Source: Enhygromyxa salina (GTDB taxonomy: Bacteria > Myxococcota_A > Polyangia > Nannocystales > Nannocystaceae). From it: a stretch of DNA of 64,000 nucleotides. Under the pieces are notes generated by a model. It did not search any database, had not been told where the DNA came from, and saw nothing but the letters and a program-made list of their open reading frames with translations. The position numbers and the translations under genes are program-made. The DNA lies in contig NZ_JMCC02000016.1 in NCBI RefSeq assembly GCF_000737335.2, forward strand, positions 37,585-101,584, given 5' to 3'. Within the stretch, counting starts at the first letter, position 1; every line of letters starts with the position of its first letter. Shown piece by piece: positions 43,227-52,608 of the stretch.

Positions 43227-45491
43227 CTACAAAGAGGGCGTGACGCCCATCTCGGTGAGCAGGTGATCGGCCCCGTCGACCGCGTCCATCACCCACAACA
43301 CCGAGCGAATGTCGACGTGGATCGAGCGGGTGATCGCCGGCATGAACACCCAGTCCGAGGCCATCGACTCGTAGTTGCCGTCGAACACCAGTCCGATCAG
43401 CTCGCCGCGGGCGTTGAGCGTTGGCGAGCCGGAGTTGCCGCCGGTGATGTCGAGATCCGCGAGGAAGTCGATCGGCAGCTCGCCGAGCTCGGGGTCGACG
43501 TAGGGGCCAAACTTGCCGGCCTCGATCGCCGTGCGGGCGCGCTCGGGTAGATCGAAGGGCTCTTCGCCAGTGTGCTTGGCGATCATCTCGCTGACCGTGG
43601 TGAACGGGGTGTGGTCGGTACCGCCGGAGCTGTAGCCGCGCACGGTCCCGTAGGTGATCCGCAGGGTGGAGTTGGCGTCGGGCGCGAGGATCTGCCCGTT
43701 GCTGGCCGCGAACTCGCGCAGCGCGGCGATGTAGCGCGGGCGCAGCACGGCGAGCTGGCCGGCGCGCTCGGCTTGCAGCTTGTCGGAGGCCTCGATCATC
43801 GGCGCGAGCGCGATCGCCAGCACCATGAAGGGATCTTTGCTGCGCTGCAGCTGCGCGAGCTTGGCGGTCTCGTACAGCTTCAGCACATGCTTGGGATCCT
43901 CGAGCTTGGTCTTGGCGTAGAGCTTGTCGGCCGCCGCTGCGATCGTCGCGGCGTCGAGCACCTCGGCGTTGACGAACAATTTCAGGGCGGCCGGCCGCTG
44001 CTCGGCCGGGAGCGCGGCGGCCCGGGTCAGGTTCATCTGCACGACCGCGCGGTCGATCTCGCGGGCGTAGCTGTTTTGTTGCTCCTCGAGATCGATCTTG
44101 GCCTCGGCGAGATCTTCGGCCGAGGGCCCCTCCCCTTGCTCGCGCTGCTTGGCCGCCGACAGGATCATCTGCGCGCGGGCGAGCAGCGTCGACGTCCGCT
44201 GCAGCTCCGCGAACGAGGCGTCGGTCTCGCGCGTGGCCTTGGCGCCCTCGTCGAGCGCCGCGAGCTCAGCGAGCACGGCCCCGTAGGCGGCCTTGCGCTG
44301 GGCGTCGCCGTCGATCCACAGCTGCAGCTCGGCCTCTTGCTGCTTGCGGGTCTCGGCCAAGCCACCCTTGCCCAGCCCGTCGAGCATGCCCTTGGCGTTG
44401 GTCAGCCCGTTCGACAGCCCACGCACGCGCGGGTTGGCCTTGATCGCCAAGGTCGGGTCATCGCCGACCGCGGCCTCGAGCGCGGCGAGGTACTGCTCAT
44501 AGCGCGCGATCCGATGGGGGTAGGCCCAGGTCGTCGCGTCTTCGACCTCCGCGGCGGTCTTGAGCCGCGAGGTCCGGCCGGGGTAGCCCGCGACCATGAC
44601 GAAGTCGCCCTCGTCGAGATCTTCGGTCGCAACCTTCAAGAAGTGCTTGGGCTTGTACGGCACGTTGTCCGGCGCGTGGTCGGCCGGCTTGCCGTCGGGC
44701 CCGACGTAGGCCCGGTAGAACGAGTAGTCGCCGGTGTGCCGGGGCCACCGCCAGTTGTCGATCTCGCCGCCAAACACCCCGATCCCCGCGTCGGGTGCGT
44801 GGACCAAGCGAATGTCACGCAGCGCCAGCTGCTCGATCTGAAAAAATTGTGCGCCCTCGAAGTACGACGCCACGTGGCAGGTCACGTCGGTCTTGGCGGC
44901 CTCGCAGGTCTTGGCCAGCTCGCGTCGGCGCTTTTGCATCTCGTCCCAGCGCGCCTCGGGATCCTCGATTTTCTCGAGCCCCGCGAGCACTTGGTCGGTC
45001 ACGTCGGTGAACGACGAGGTCACGTAGACCCGCTGGTTTGGCCCGGCCCAGCGCTCTTGGTCGCGGGTGTTGGCCAAGAACCCGTCCTCGATCAGGTTCT
45101 CGTCCTTGCTGCTGTTGCGCGCGAGCGCCCCGATCACGCAGTGATGGTTGGTGATGATCAGGCCGTCGGGGCTGACGAACGAAGCCGAGCAGCCACCCAG
45201 GCTGACGATCGCGCCGAGCGGGAATTCGGTTGGCTGGGTCAGCGCCGCCGGATCGTACTCGAGCCCAAGCGACTCGAGCGTCTGGGCGTGACCACCCGTC
45301 GCGAGCTGGCCTGGCATCCACATCCCGCCCGGGTTGGCGAAGCTCACTTCGTCGTCGGCGCTCGTGTCGGCTGGCGCGACTGGCGTGTCCGTGGGCGGCG
45401 TGACCTCGGGCTTGTTGCAAGCCCAGCCCAGCGAGACGCAACCAATCAACAGCGAGAACGAGACGAGATGCAAACGCGAGGTGGGGACCAT
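43227..45491 (-). CDS. S46 family serine peptidase (DPP7/DPP11-like) lipoprotein
   Basis: The 754-aa protein has a lipoprotein-type signal (SFSLLIGCVSLGWAC) and a short linker. Family marks: GGMWMPGQL near residue 50, SLGGCSASFVSPDGLIITNHHC with the catalytic His at 116/117, GEIDNWRWPRHTGDYSFYRAYVG with the Asp, and near the end DITGGNSGSP with the catalytic Ser687 and LIGLVFDGNYESMASDW. A helical insert of about 270 residues in the middle is normal for S46. S46 enzymes are dipeptidyl peptidases removing dipeptides from peptide N-termini in the periplasm; which residue is preferred at P1 cannot be told. The ATG at 45491 starts the signal. Confidence 0.95.
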   Translation of the reverse strand: MVPTSRLHLVSFSLLIGCVSLGWACNKPEVTPPTDTPVAPADTSADDEVSFANPGGMWMPGQLATGGHAQTLESLGLEYDPAALTQPTEFPLGAIVSLGGCSASFVSPDGLIITNHHCVIGALARNSSKDENLIEDGFLANTRDQERWAGPNQRVYVTSSFTDVTDQVLAGLEKIEDPEARWDEMQKRRRELAKTCEAAKTDVTCHVASYFEGAQFFQIEQLALRDIRLVHAPDAGIGVFGGEIDNWRWPRHTGDYSFYRAYVGPDGKPADHAPDNVPYKPKHFLKVATEDLDEGDFVMVAGYPGRTSRLKTAAEVEDATTWAYPHRIARYEQYLAALEAAVGDDPTLAIKANPRVRGLSNGLTNAKGMLDGLGKGGLAETRKQQEAELQLWIDGDAQRKAAYGAVLAELAALDEGAKATRETDASFAELQRTSTLLARAQMILSAAKQREQGEGPSAEDLAEAKIDLEEQQNSYAREIDRAVVQMNLTRAAALPAEQRPAALKLFVNAEVLDAATIAAAADKLYAKTKLEDPKHVLKLYETAKLAQLQRSKDPFMVLAIALAPMIEASDKLQAERAGQLAVLRPRYIAALREFAASNGQILAPDANSTLRITYGTVRGYSSGGTDHTPFTTVSEMIAKHTGEEPFDLPERARTAIEAGKFGPYVDPELGELPIDFLADLDITGGNSGSPTLNARGELIGLVFDGNYESMASDWVFMPAITRSIHVDIRSVLWVMDAVDGADHLLTEMGVTPSL

Positions 45492-45677
45492 GGGGGGAGG
45501 GTTATCAGATCTCGCCCCGCTCGGGGACCGCTCGGGCCCGGCCCGTTCAGTTTTGATGTGAGGCGGCGACGAGACCCGACGGCCGGCGAGAACTCCCACG
45601 GGCACGGGGGCCCCAGGGGCGCCTTGGACGGCGCTTTGCCTGGTATCCTCTGCGCTTCGAGCGTTCCAGCTCAGCCC

Positions 45678-46727
45678 ATGAGTGCGCGAATTTCCATCTT
45701 GGTCGCCAACCCGACCGCCCGCACAGGCAAGGCCGAGCGCGCGATCAGCCGCGCGCTCGAGGGCCTCGCCAGCGCAGGGCTCGAGCCAGAGTTCTTTGCG
45801 ACCCAGCCCGAGGGCAAGACCGTCGCGGGTCTCGCCGATCGGATCGAGCGCGAGGATGTCGCGCGGGTCGTGTACTTGGGCGGCGATGGGACCTTCGCCG
45901 AGTCGGCCAAGGGCATCATCTTGGCCCGCGAGCGGTCGGGCGTCGACGTCCCCCTTGCGATGTTGCCAATGGGCACCGCCAACGATCAGGGCCGATCGTT
46001 CGGCATCAGCGCCGGGCCCAAGGCGCTCGAGCAGAACATCAAGACGATCGCGGGCGGCTGCGAGCAGTGGATGGACGTCGGCCGGATCGAGGCGATCGAC
46101 GATGACGGCGAGGTCATCCGCTCGGATCTGTGGTTCGACAACTGCGGGTTCGGGCTGTCGGCGCGGATCTTGGCCCAGCGCAACCGCGACCGCGAGTTCG
46201 TCGCCAAGGTCCCCCTCGTCAAGCAGCTGTATCGCGACAAGCTCGTCTACGCTGGGGCCGCCGTCAGCCAGATGGTCAAGTCCGTCGTCGGGGGCCCAAC
46301 CGGCTCGCTGTTCTCGTGCGAGGTCACCGTCGACGGCGAGGTGCTCGAGTGGGTCGGGCTCACGGATCTGGTCGTCAACGGCACGATCCTCTACGGCGGC
46401 GAGTGGATCTTCGTCGAGGACTCGCGCGCCGACGACGGCAAATTCGAGGTCGTGCCGTTTCGCAGCCACGCCGACTGGGTCATGTCTGCGATCTCGAAGC
46501 ACAAGAAGAACCCCGTGACCAATGACGATCTCGAGGTCGTTGGGCTCAGCGGGCGCGAGTTCCGGCGCGGGACGTCGATCGAGCTGCGCATGTTTCGGCC
46601 TAACAACGGGCCCGCGATCCCCTCGCAGATCGACGGCGAGGAGTTCGTGACCGCGGAGCACTACCGGGTCGAGAACCTGTTCCACCACCTGCGCATCATC
46701 GTCCCCGAAGACCCACACTGGATCTAG
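45678..46727 (+). CDS. Diacylglycerol kinase family lipid kinase (YegS/DagK-like)
   Basis: The 349-aa protein has the DAGK catalytic start ISILVANPTARTGKAE, the nucleotide loop GGDGT at 68-72, LAMLPMGTANDQGRSF, and LWFDNCGFGLSARI, all features of the YegS/DgkB/BmrU group. It ends with a beta-sandwich-like C-terminal domain (IELRMFRPNNGPAIPSQIDGEEF, where the Q-x-D-G-E element is conserved). It transfers phosphate from ATP to a lipid alcohol such as diacylglycerol or sphingoid bases at the membrane surface. Start ATG 45678; the upstream frame runs antisense to the peptidase gene. Confidence 0.93.
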   Translation: MSARISILVANPTARTGKAERAISRALEGLASAGLEPEFFATQPEGKTVAGLADRIEREDVARVVYLGGDGTFAESAKGIILARERSGVDVPLAMLPMGTANDQGRSFGISAGPKALEQNIKTIAGGCEQWMDVGRIEAIDDDGEVIRSDLWFDNCGFGLSARILAQRNRDREFVAKVPLVKQLYRDKLVYAGAAVSQMVKSVVGGPTGSLFSCEVTVDGEVLEWVGLTDLVVNGTILYGGEWIFVEDSRADDGKFEVVPFRSHADWVMSAISKHKKNPVTNDDLEVVGLSGREFRRGTSIELRMFRPNNGPAIPSQIDGEEFVTAEHYRVENLFHHLRIIVPEDPHWI

Positions 46728-46748
46728 GTCTGTGCCGTCCTCCAGTCC

Positions 46749-47738
46749 ATGACCTCCCCAACCAACTCGGCGCTGCGCAAACTGCTGCCACTTCGCCCCT
46801 GGCAAGGGCTGGCTGCGGCGGCGCTGATGATGGGGGCGGCCGGCTGTCATCTGTTCGAGATCACCGAGGAAGAGCAGCCCGCCGATCAAGCGGTCGAGGT
46901 CGATCCGGCCGACTACGCCGAGCGGGTCGACGCCAAGCTGCGCGGGTTCTCGGTCTGCCGTGATGTCGTGGCCTCGGTCATGGCCGAGAGCTGGGATCGC
47001 TACGCTGATCAGGTTGGCGAGGACGGCAAGCCCAGGCGCAAGCGCGAGGGGGTGTTCCTGCGCGGGATCGACAGCAACACATTTCGCACGTGCCGGCGGG
47101 TGCTCGAGGCGGCCAGGACACCGCCCCCGATGCCGCTGATCGAGCAGCGGACCATCGAGATCGTCGAGTACGCGAGCAGCTACGCCGAGCTGACCCGCGA
47201 GATCGAGCGCTACCTCGACGATGAGCGCTGGCGCGAGGACGACTGGGCCCGGCTGATCGAGCTCGATCCGCAGCTGCGAGCCCAACACCAAGCGTGGCAG
47301 GGGGCGGATCGCGAGCTGCAGCAAGCCGTCGATCTGCGCCACGTCGAGAACGATCCAATCTTGCTCGGCGTGCTCGAGGTCCGACGATCACCGCTCGAGG
47401 TCGCGTCGCGCAGCGTCATGATCCACGCGCGCCCCATGATCCGCTGCATGACCGACGAGACCACGCCCAACATCGAGGCGTGCCTGCCGCTCCACGCTGC
47501 GTTCGACGCGGCCGCGGCGAAATTTTTGGAGATCTATGAACGCGACCGCGCGGCGGCCAACAAGGTGTTCTGGATGGAGACCTTCGCCAACGACATCGAG
47601 GAGTACAACGCGCTGGTCGACGAATTCCAGCGCAAGAGCGGGCAGCGCAAGCCCAAGCTCAGCGAGGTCCAGGCCCTGGTCGATGGCTACTCGTCGCTGG
47701 TCCGCGACGCCGAGACGCTGCAGTTCGACTTTCCGTGA
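46749..47738 (+). CDS. Lipoprotein, DUF3829-like
   Basis: The 329-aa protein has a signal (LAAAALMMGAAGC) and an acidic linker, followed by an all-helical body of 270 residues with regular heptad-like charge patterns (AKLRGFSVCRDVVASVMAE; YAELTREIERYLDDERWRED; FLEIYERDRAAANKVF; QALVDGYSSLVRDAETLQF). The helical layout and the S-W-x-R-Y element resemble DUF3829-type lipoproteins; this is a tentative assignment. The start lies 21 bases after the lipid kinase stop, so they are likely co-transcribed. Confidence 0.7.
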   Translation: MTSPTNSALRKLLPLRPWQGLAAAALMMGAAGCHLFEITEEEQPADQAVEVDPADYAERVDAKLRGFSVCRDVVASVMAESWDRYADQVGEDGKPRRKREGVFLRGIDSNTFRTCRRVLEAARTPPPMPLIEQRTIEIVEYASSYAELTREIERYLDDERWREDDWARLIELDPQLRAQHQAWQGADRELQQAVDLRHVENDPILLGVLEVRRSPLEVASRSVMIHARPMIRCMTDETTPNIEACLPLHAAFDAAAAKFLEIYERDRAAANKVFWMETFANDIEEYNALVDEFQRKSGQRKPKLSEVQALVDGYSSLVRDAETLQFDFP

Positions 47739-47764
47739 AGCTGCGCCAGCTCGGCGCTCAGCGC

Positions 47765-48313
47765 TCAGCGCTCGTCGGGAAGGGGAAGGGGAAGATCGGG
47801 CGGCGGATCGGACGGCGGATCGGACAGCTCAGGGCTGGCGATCTCGGCCTCGTCGAGGGGCGACTGCTCGCCCCAGTCTTGGCCCCAGTCGTCGGACTCT
47901 GGCTCGGGGTCACTCCAGTCGTCGCCGTCGCCGTCGCCGTCTTCGTCACCAAGCGACTCGAGCGAGCACAGCGTGACCGCGAGACACGCGACCCCAACCT
48001 CGGCGACCGCGGCGGCGCTCTCGGCCCGGCGCACGCTCGCCTGCTCCGCTTCGTCGAGGCAGTCGTCGTACTCGGCCTCGCAGGTCCACAGGCACCCTTC
48101 AAAGCTGTCCGAGCTGCAGGTCTCGACGCACTCGGCGTGCCACTGCGTGCACTCGTCTTGGCTCGGGGCCTCGCCGCAGCCGGTACCGAACGCGAGGGTC
48201 CCCGAGATCGCCAGCGCCCGCGTGAGCGGCGATGCAAATAGCAACAAGATGGGCACGGCCCACGGACTACGTGTGAGGCGGTTGCGACACAGACTTCGGG
48301 GAGCGTGACTCAT
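47765..48313 (-). CDS. Cys-rich lipoprotein (182 aa)
   Basis: A long signal region ends in LAFGTGC, followed by a Cys pattern of about eight Cys within 45 residues (ECTQWHAECVETCSSDSFEG, CLWTCEAEYDDC). Then there is a hydrophobic segment (AAVAEVGVACLAVTLCSL, about 100-118) and an acidic D-G-D-G-D/Pro-rich tail. Start chosen at the ATG at 48313; an upstream ATG at 48325 is possible. Function unknown. It is convergent with the DUF3829-like gene. Confidence 0.65.
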   Translation of the reverse strand: MSHAPRSLCRNRLTRSPWAVPILLLFASPLTRALAISGTLAFGTGCGEAPSQDECTQWHAECVETCSSDSFEGCLWTCEAEYDDCLDEAEQASVRRAESAAAVAEVGVACLAVTLCSLESLGDEDGDGDGDDWSDPEPESDDWGQDWGEQSPLDEAEIASPELSDPPSDPPPDLPLPLPDER

Positions 48314-48419
48314 AGGCGACGGCATTCGACCTCCAGCGGGGCCTGACGCAGAAACAGGCGGCAAGCGGCGCTTCGGGGCTGCAACAGTGCAAACCCGCGG
48401 CCAAGCTGGTCTCAGCTCC

Positions 48420-48494
48420 CTTCGCTGCCCTCGCTGAACCAGCCTGAGAAGCTGTCCGCAAGCGGGCGAGGAGCCCTCGCCCGAGCTGAAACCA
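48420..48494 (-). repeat. Interspersed hairpin repeat, copy C (long form)
   Basis: In reverse complement it reads GGTTTCAGCTCGGGCGAGGG, CTCCTCGCCCGCTTGCGGAC, then GGCTGGTTCAGCGAGGGCAG, matching copies A and B over about 75 bases. It lies upstream of the dehydrogenase gene. Confidence 0.85.
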
Positions 48495-48555
48495 GGCTGC
48501 TCGTGTTATGCCGACAGGGAGCTGGGCCCGCGCCCACGCGAGGACGAATTCGAGC

Positions 48556-49620
48556 ATGACCGACACGATCACCGCGATGATCCTCGAGCGCCACGGTGGC
48601 CCCGAGGTCCTGACCTTGGCCCAACGACCCGCCCCGCGTCCGCGAGCCGGCCACGTCGTGGTGCAAGTCCACGCGTGCGCCCTCAATCGCCTCGACATCT
48701 GGGTTCGCAACGGGCTGCCCAACTTGCGGCTCGACTACCCGCACGTGCTCGGCAGCGACATCGCGGGGGTCGTCGCCGAGGTCGGCGAGGGCGTGGAGCC
48801 TGGGCTCGTCGGCGCCGAGGTCATCGTCAACCCCGGGCTCTCGTGCGGGCGCTGTGAGGCGTGCCTGAGCGGCTGGGACAACTTGTGCGTGGACTACCGG
48901 ATCCTGGGCGAGAGCTGCTCGGGGGGCTACTGCGAGCAGCTCGAGGTCCCGGCCGTCAACCTGGTCCCCAAGCCCGCGCGGCTGTCGATGATCGAGGCCG
49001 CCGCGTTCCCGCTGACGTTTCTGACGGCCTGGCAGATGTTGGTGGTGCGCGGGCGGATCGAGCCTGGTGAGACCGTGCTGCTGCACGCGGCCGGCAGCGG
49101 CGTGGGCTCGGCGGGTCTGCAGATCGCCAAGCTTCACGGTGCCCGGGTGATCGCGCTGGCCAGCACCGACGCCAAGCTCGACAAGGCCCGGGAGCTGGGC
49201 GCCGACGCGTGCGTGCGCAGCAGCGACGACGACTGGCCCAAGCAAGTTCGGGCGCTGCCCGGGGTCGGCCGGCGCGGCGTGGATCTGGTGTTCGAGCACG
49301 TGGGTGAGTCGACCTGGGCGCACAGCATCAAGCTGTGTCGGCGCGGCGGCCGGGTCGTCACCTGCGGGGCCTCGTCGGGCTGGGACGCGACCACGGATCT
49401 GCGCCAGGTGTTCTTTCGCCAGATCCAGATCCTGGGCTCGACGATGGGCTCGAAGGCCAGCATGTTTCGGATCGCCCAGCTGATCGACGAGGGGGCGCTC
49501 TCGCCGATCGTCGATCGGGTGTTCCCGCTGGCCGAGGCCGCGCAGGCCCATCGCTACTTGGATCGCCGCGAGCAATTCGGGAAGGTCGTGCTCGAGATCG
49601 CAGGCGCGCAGCCACAATGA
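48556..49620 (+). CDS. Zinc-containing alcohol dehydrogenase family (MDR) oxidoreductase
   Basis: The 354-aa protein has the MDR layout: AGHVVVQVHACALNRLDIWV, the GSDIAGVV element, a structural zinc site CGRCEAC with Cys97, 100, 103 and 111, FPLTFLTAWQML, then a Rossmann part with LLHAAGSGVGSAGLQIAKL (about 175-193) and a final GKVVLEI. The catalytic zinc residues are not obvious (N-R-L-D where zinc ADHs have C-x-S-D), so it may be closer to quinone oxidoreductase-type reductases despite the structural zinc motif. Its stop overlaps the start of the next gene (ATGA). Confidence 0.88.
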   Translation: MTDTITAMILERHGGPEVLTLAQRPAPRPRAGHVVVQVHACALNRLDIWVRNGLPNLRLDYPHVLGSDIAGVVAEVGEGVEPGLVGAEVIVNPGLSCGRCEACLSGWDNLCVDYRILGESCSGGYCEQLEVPAVNLVPKPARLSMIEAAAFPLTFLTAWQMLVVRGRIEPGETVLLHAAGSGVGSAGLQIAKLHGARVIALASTDAKLDKARELGADACVRSSDDDWPKQVRALPGVGRRGVDLVFEHVGESTWAHSIKLCRRGGRVVTCGASSGWDATTDLRQVFFRQIQILGSTMGSKASMFRIAQLIDEGALSPIVDRVFPLAEAAQAHRYLDRREQFGKVVLEIAGAQPQ

Positions 49621-51344
49621 CGACGTCCGACGCATCAGGTGGGCCCGATCAGCCGAGCCAGCCGAGCCAGCCGAGCCAGCCGAGCCAGCCGAGCCAGCCG
49701 AGCCGTGAGCCGGATCCGATCCCGCGGCGCGAGCTGTGGGCCCCGCGGATCAGCGTCGTGATCGCGCTGGTGCTGGCGTGCGCGTACGCGTTCATCGGCG
49801 GTGACGTCGACGAGTTTTGCCTGGACGACGCGTGGATCCACCTCAGCTACGCCAAGAGCCTGCGGCTGGGCGATGGCCTGTCGTACAACCCCGGCGACTG
49901 GGAGACCGGCTTCTCGAGCCCGCTGTGGGTCGTGCTGCTGGCCGCGTGGCCGACGGGCCCGGACCCGGTGGTGTCGGTCAAGCTGCTTGGGGCGCTGCTG
50001 CACGCGGCGACGGCCGGACTCGCGAGCATGATCGCGCTGGAGCTGGCGAGCGCGCGCGCGAGCCTCGAGCGACCGATCCCGGTGCTGTCGATCGCCACGC
50101 TGGCTGGGATCTTGTGCGCGACCTCGCCCACGCTGCTGCAAGCGGCCAGCTCGGGCATGGAGGTTCCCCTGACGACCTGCCTGGTGCTCGCGTGCCTGCG
50201 CGCGTGCCTGCGCGAGAACTGGTTGCTGGCCGCCGTGCTGGCCTTCGCGGCCGAGCTCGCGCGGGCCGAGGTGCTTGGATGCCTCGTCGGGTTTGCGATC
50301 GTCGCGGGGCTCGCCGATCTGCTCAGCCGGCCGCGCACGTGGGCGAGCGCGCGCGCTTCGTTGCGGTGGACCACGCCAGCGCTGGGCGCCGCGGCCGGGC
50401 TTGCAGCGTGGGTGCTGTATTGCCAGGTGGTCAGCGGCTGGCCCTGGCCAAACACGGCCTATGTGAAGATCGCCGACGCCGGCCCCGCTGGGCTGGCGCA
50501 GGGCTGGGCGTATCTGTCGGAGCAGGTGCTGCCGTGGCAGCCGTGGTTCGCGGGCGTGGGCGGGCTGGCGTTGATCGCTGCCGCCCTGTGGACGGATCTG
50601 TCGGGCAAGGGCGTGCTCGAGCCTGGCGCGGACCCGCAGCCGCAGTCACCGGCCCAGTCACTGGCACCGATTCGTCGCTGGCAGCTGCTCGCGCTGATCG
50701 TCGCCTACGTCACGGGCATGCTCGGCACCGCAGCCAGCCGCCCGCTCAACCCCGAGGTGCTGTTCTTCGAGGCCCGCTACTTTGCGATCTTCGCCCCGAT
50801 CCCGCTGATCGTGATCGCGCTGGGCTTGGCGCGCACGCATCGGGTGCTGTCGTTGGTGTTGGTGCTCCCGATCGCGCTGCTCACGGGGCTGCAGATCCCC
50901 GCGACCCAGACCCTGCAGCGAGCCCAAGAGCGGGGGATCGCGTTGTTGCACGGGGACCCCGCGCGCTACGTGAGCGCCAAGCTGCCAGACGACGCCGTGC
51001 TCGCGGTCGAGGGCGCGGGCTCGCTGCGCTACCGAACGCCGCGTTCAATGAAGATCATCGACGCGCTCGGGCTCAACAACGCCGCGATCGCCCACGCCGA
51101 GGACGACCCGGCCAAGGCGTGTGCGCTGATCGAAGAACGCCCGGACTATCTGGTGATGCCCGAGCACATCGCGGGAGCGCTGGCCAAGGTGTTCGAGCTG
51201 CGGCTGCTCGAGCAGTTTGTCGATCCCGCCTACGCGCAGGTGGCAGAGCCCCACGAGGTCCGCGTGCTCTTGCTCGAGGTCGTCGCGGTCCGACCGCGCT
51301 GGGCCGCACGCTGCGGTGGCCCGTCGGCCGAGCTGTCCCCCTGA
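49617..51344 (+). CDS. GT-C type membrane glycosyltransferase-like protein
   Basis: The 575-aa protein starts with a disordered tail holding five Q-P-S units (9-base DNA tandem repeat), then about ten membrane helices. The first external loop has DEFCLDDAWIHLSYAKSLRL followed by GLSYNPGDW, typical of GT-C polyprenyl-phosphate sugar transferases, where the D-D or D-E pair is catalytic. A C-terminal soluble part (LHGDPARYVSAKLPDDAV, DALGLNNAAIAHAEDDP) faces the periplasm. The donor is probably a polyprenyl-phosphate sugar; acceptor unknown. It is translationally coupled to the dehydrogenase. Confidence 0.82.
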   Translation: MTTSDASGGPDQPSQPSQPSQPSQPSQPSREPDPIPRRELWAPRISVVIALVLACAYAFIGGDVDEFCLDDAWIHLSYAKSLRLGDGLSYNPGDWETGFSSPLWVVLLAAWPTGPDPVVSVKLLGALLHAATAGLASMIALELASARASLERPIPVLSIATLAGILCATSPTLLQAASSGMEVPLTTCLVLACLRACLRENWLLAAVLAFAAELARAEVLGCLVGFAIVAGLADLLSRPRTWASARASLRWTTPALGAAAGLAAWVLYCQVVSGWPWPNTAYVKIADAGPAGLAQGWAYLSEQVLPWQPWFAGVGGLALIAAALWTDLSGKGVLEPGADPQPQSPAQSLAPIRRWQLLALIVAYVTGMLGTAASRPLNPEVLFFEARYFAIFAPIPLIVIALGLARTHRVLSLVLVLPIALLTGLQIPATQTLQRAQERGIALLHGDPARYVSAKLPDDAVLAVEGAGSLRYRTPRSMKIIDALGLNNAAIAHAEDDPAKACALIEERPDYLVMPEHIAGALAKVFELRLLEQFVDPAYAQVAEPHEVRVLLLEVVAVRPRWAARCGGPSAELSP

Positions 51345-51345
51345 T

Positions 51346-51375
51346 CGGCTGAGCTCGGCTGAGCTCGGCTGAGCG
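51346..51375 (+). repeat. 10-bp tandem repeat, three units
   Basis: Three units of CGGCTGAGCT (last base of the third is G) directly after the GT-C stop codon, in the 103-base gap before the desaturase gene. Confidence 0.8.
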
Positions 51376-51447
51376 AGTTGGCTGGGCGAAATTCGGCCAT
51401 CCAAATCCGAGCGACGCTCCGCGCCGACAGTCGACGCTGCGCCGCGC

Positions 51448-52608
51448 TTGTTCTACCGTCAGTGCGTGTACGAGCGCCCCACCGAGCAACGACCGGCCAA
51501 AGAGCCAGCCTGGTCGAGCGAGGAGGAGCGGCTCGCCTCGCTGTGTAAGGATCTCGACGCGATCCACCAGCGCGTGCGCAGCGAGCTCGGCGACGGCGAT
51601 ATCGCCTATATAGAATCGATCGATCAGCTGTCGCGGCGTCTGACCCTTGCCGGGCGCGTGTTGATCTTCGCGGGTATGGACCCCGTTAGCTATACCGCTG
51701 GCATCCTCGCGCTCGCGGCCGCCCACCAGCTGCAAGTCTGCGAGATCGGGCACACCGCCCTGCACGGCGCCTACGACAAGCTAGAGCAGCTGCCGGGCGC
51801 CGCCAAGTACCACTCGGAGCGGTTTCGCTGGGTCGGTGAGATCGACGAAGAGTCGTGGCGGCGGGCCCACAACCTGCTGCACCACGGTCACACCAACATC
51901 GTCGGGCGCGACTCCGACTTGCTCGTTGGCTTCGCCCGCTGGAGCCCCGAGGCCAAGCACCACTTCTATCATCGGCTTCAGCTGCTGTTTTCTGCGACCT
52001 ACCCGCTGTATTGGTGGACGGGCATGAGCCTGCACAGCGCGGGGGTGCTGGATCTGTTCGCCAGGACCGAGGACGAGGCGGTCGTCGCCAAGCACAAGTC
52101 GCTGCGCACGTTCTGGTCTGCGCACAAACGGGCGCTGCGCAAGATCGTGCCCTACAAGCTGACCAACTACGTGGTCTATCCGGCGCTGGCGGGCCCGCTG
52201 TTTCTCAAGGTCCTCGCTGGCAATTGGCTGGCCGACCACGTCCGCGACGTCTACACGGCGGCCACGATGCACTGCAATCACATTGGCCCGGACGTGCATC
52301 ACTATGGCGCCGGCCGCCAGGCTAAATCCCGCGGTGAGTGGTACGAGATGCAGATCGAGGCGACCAACAATTTCGAGGTCCCGCACTGGATGTCGGTGTT
52401 GTGCGGCGGGCTCGACTATCACATCGAGCATCACCTGTTTCCAAAGCTGCCGCCCAACCGGCTGCGCGAGATTGCCCCGGAGATCCGGGCCGTGTGTGCG
52501 CGCCACGGGGTCCGCTACCGCACCGGGTCGTGGCCGGCGACCCTGGCCAAGTCGCTGCGCACGCTCGCGCGACTGTCTTGGCCGATCCCGCACGAAGCCA
52601 CCCCATGA
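51448..52608 (+). CDS. Membrane fatty acid desaturase (front-end/linoleoyl-CoA type)
   Basis: The protein is up to 386 aa with three His boxes: HTALH at 102-106, HNLLHHGH at 141-148 and HIEHH at 325-329 in the sequence GGLDYHIEHHLFPKLPPNR. Membrane segments flank them. The H-x3-H, H-N-L-x-H-H and H-x2-H-H boxes with the HLFP tail identify acyl-lipid or acyl-CoA desaturases of the DesA/linoleoyl-CoA type, diiron enzymes that use O2 and electrons from a ferredoxin or cytochrome b5. No cytochrome b5 domain is fused. Start is unsure: TTG at 51448 or GTG at 51466; neither has a good ribosome site. The stop overlaps the next start (ATGA). Confidence 0.88.
   Translation: MFYRQCVYERPTEQRPAKEPAWSSEEERLASLCKDLDAIHQRVRSELGDGDIAYIESIDQLSRRLTLAGRVLIFAGMDPVSYTAGILALAAAHQLQVCEIGHTALHGAYDKLEQLPGAAKYHSERFRWVGEIDEESWRRAHNLLHHGHTNIVGRDSDLLVGFARWSPEAKHHFYHRLQLLFSATYPLYWWTGMSLHSAGVLDLFARTEDEAVVAKHKSLRTFWSAHKRALRKIVPYKLTNYVVYPALAGPLFLKVLAGNWLADHVRDVYTAATMHCNHIGPDVHHYGAGRQAKSRGEWYEMQIEATNNFEVPHWMSVLCGGLDYHIEHHLFPKLPPNRLREIAPEIRAVCARHGVRYRTGSWPATLAKSLRTLARLSWPIPHEATP

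Noticed and set aside
43572..45660. Long plus-strand frame leading into the lipid kinase start
   Set aside because: It lies antisense to the S46 peptidase; the kinase begins at the ATG at 45678 where family similarity starts.
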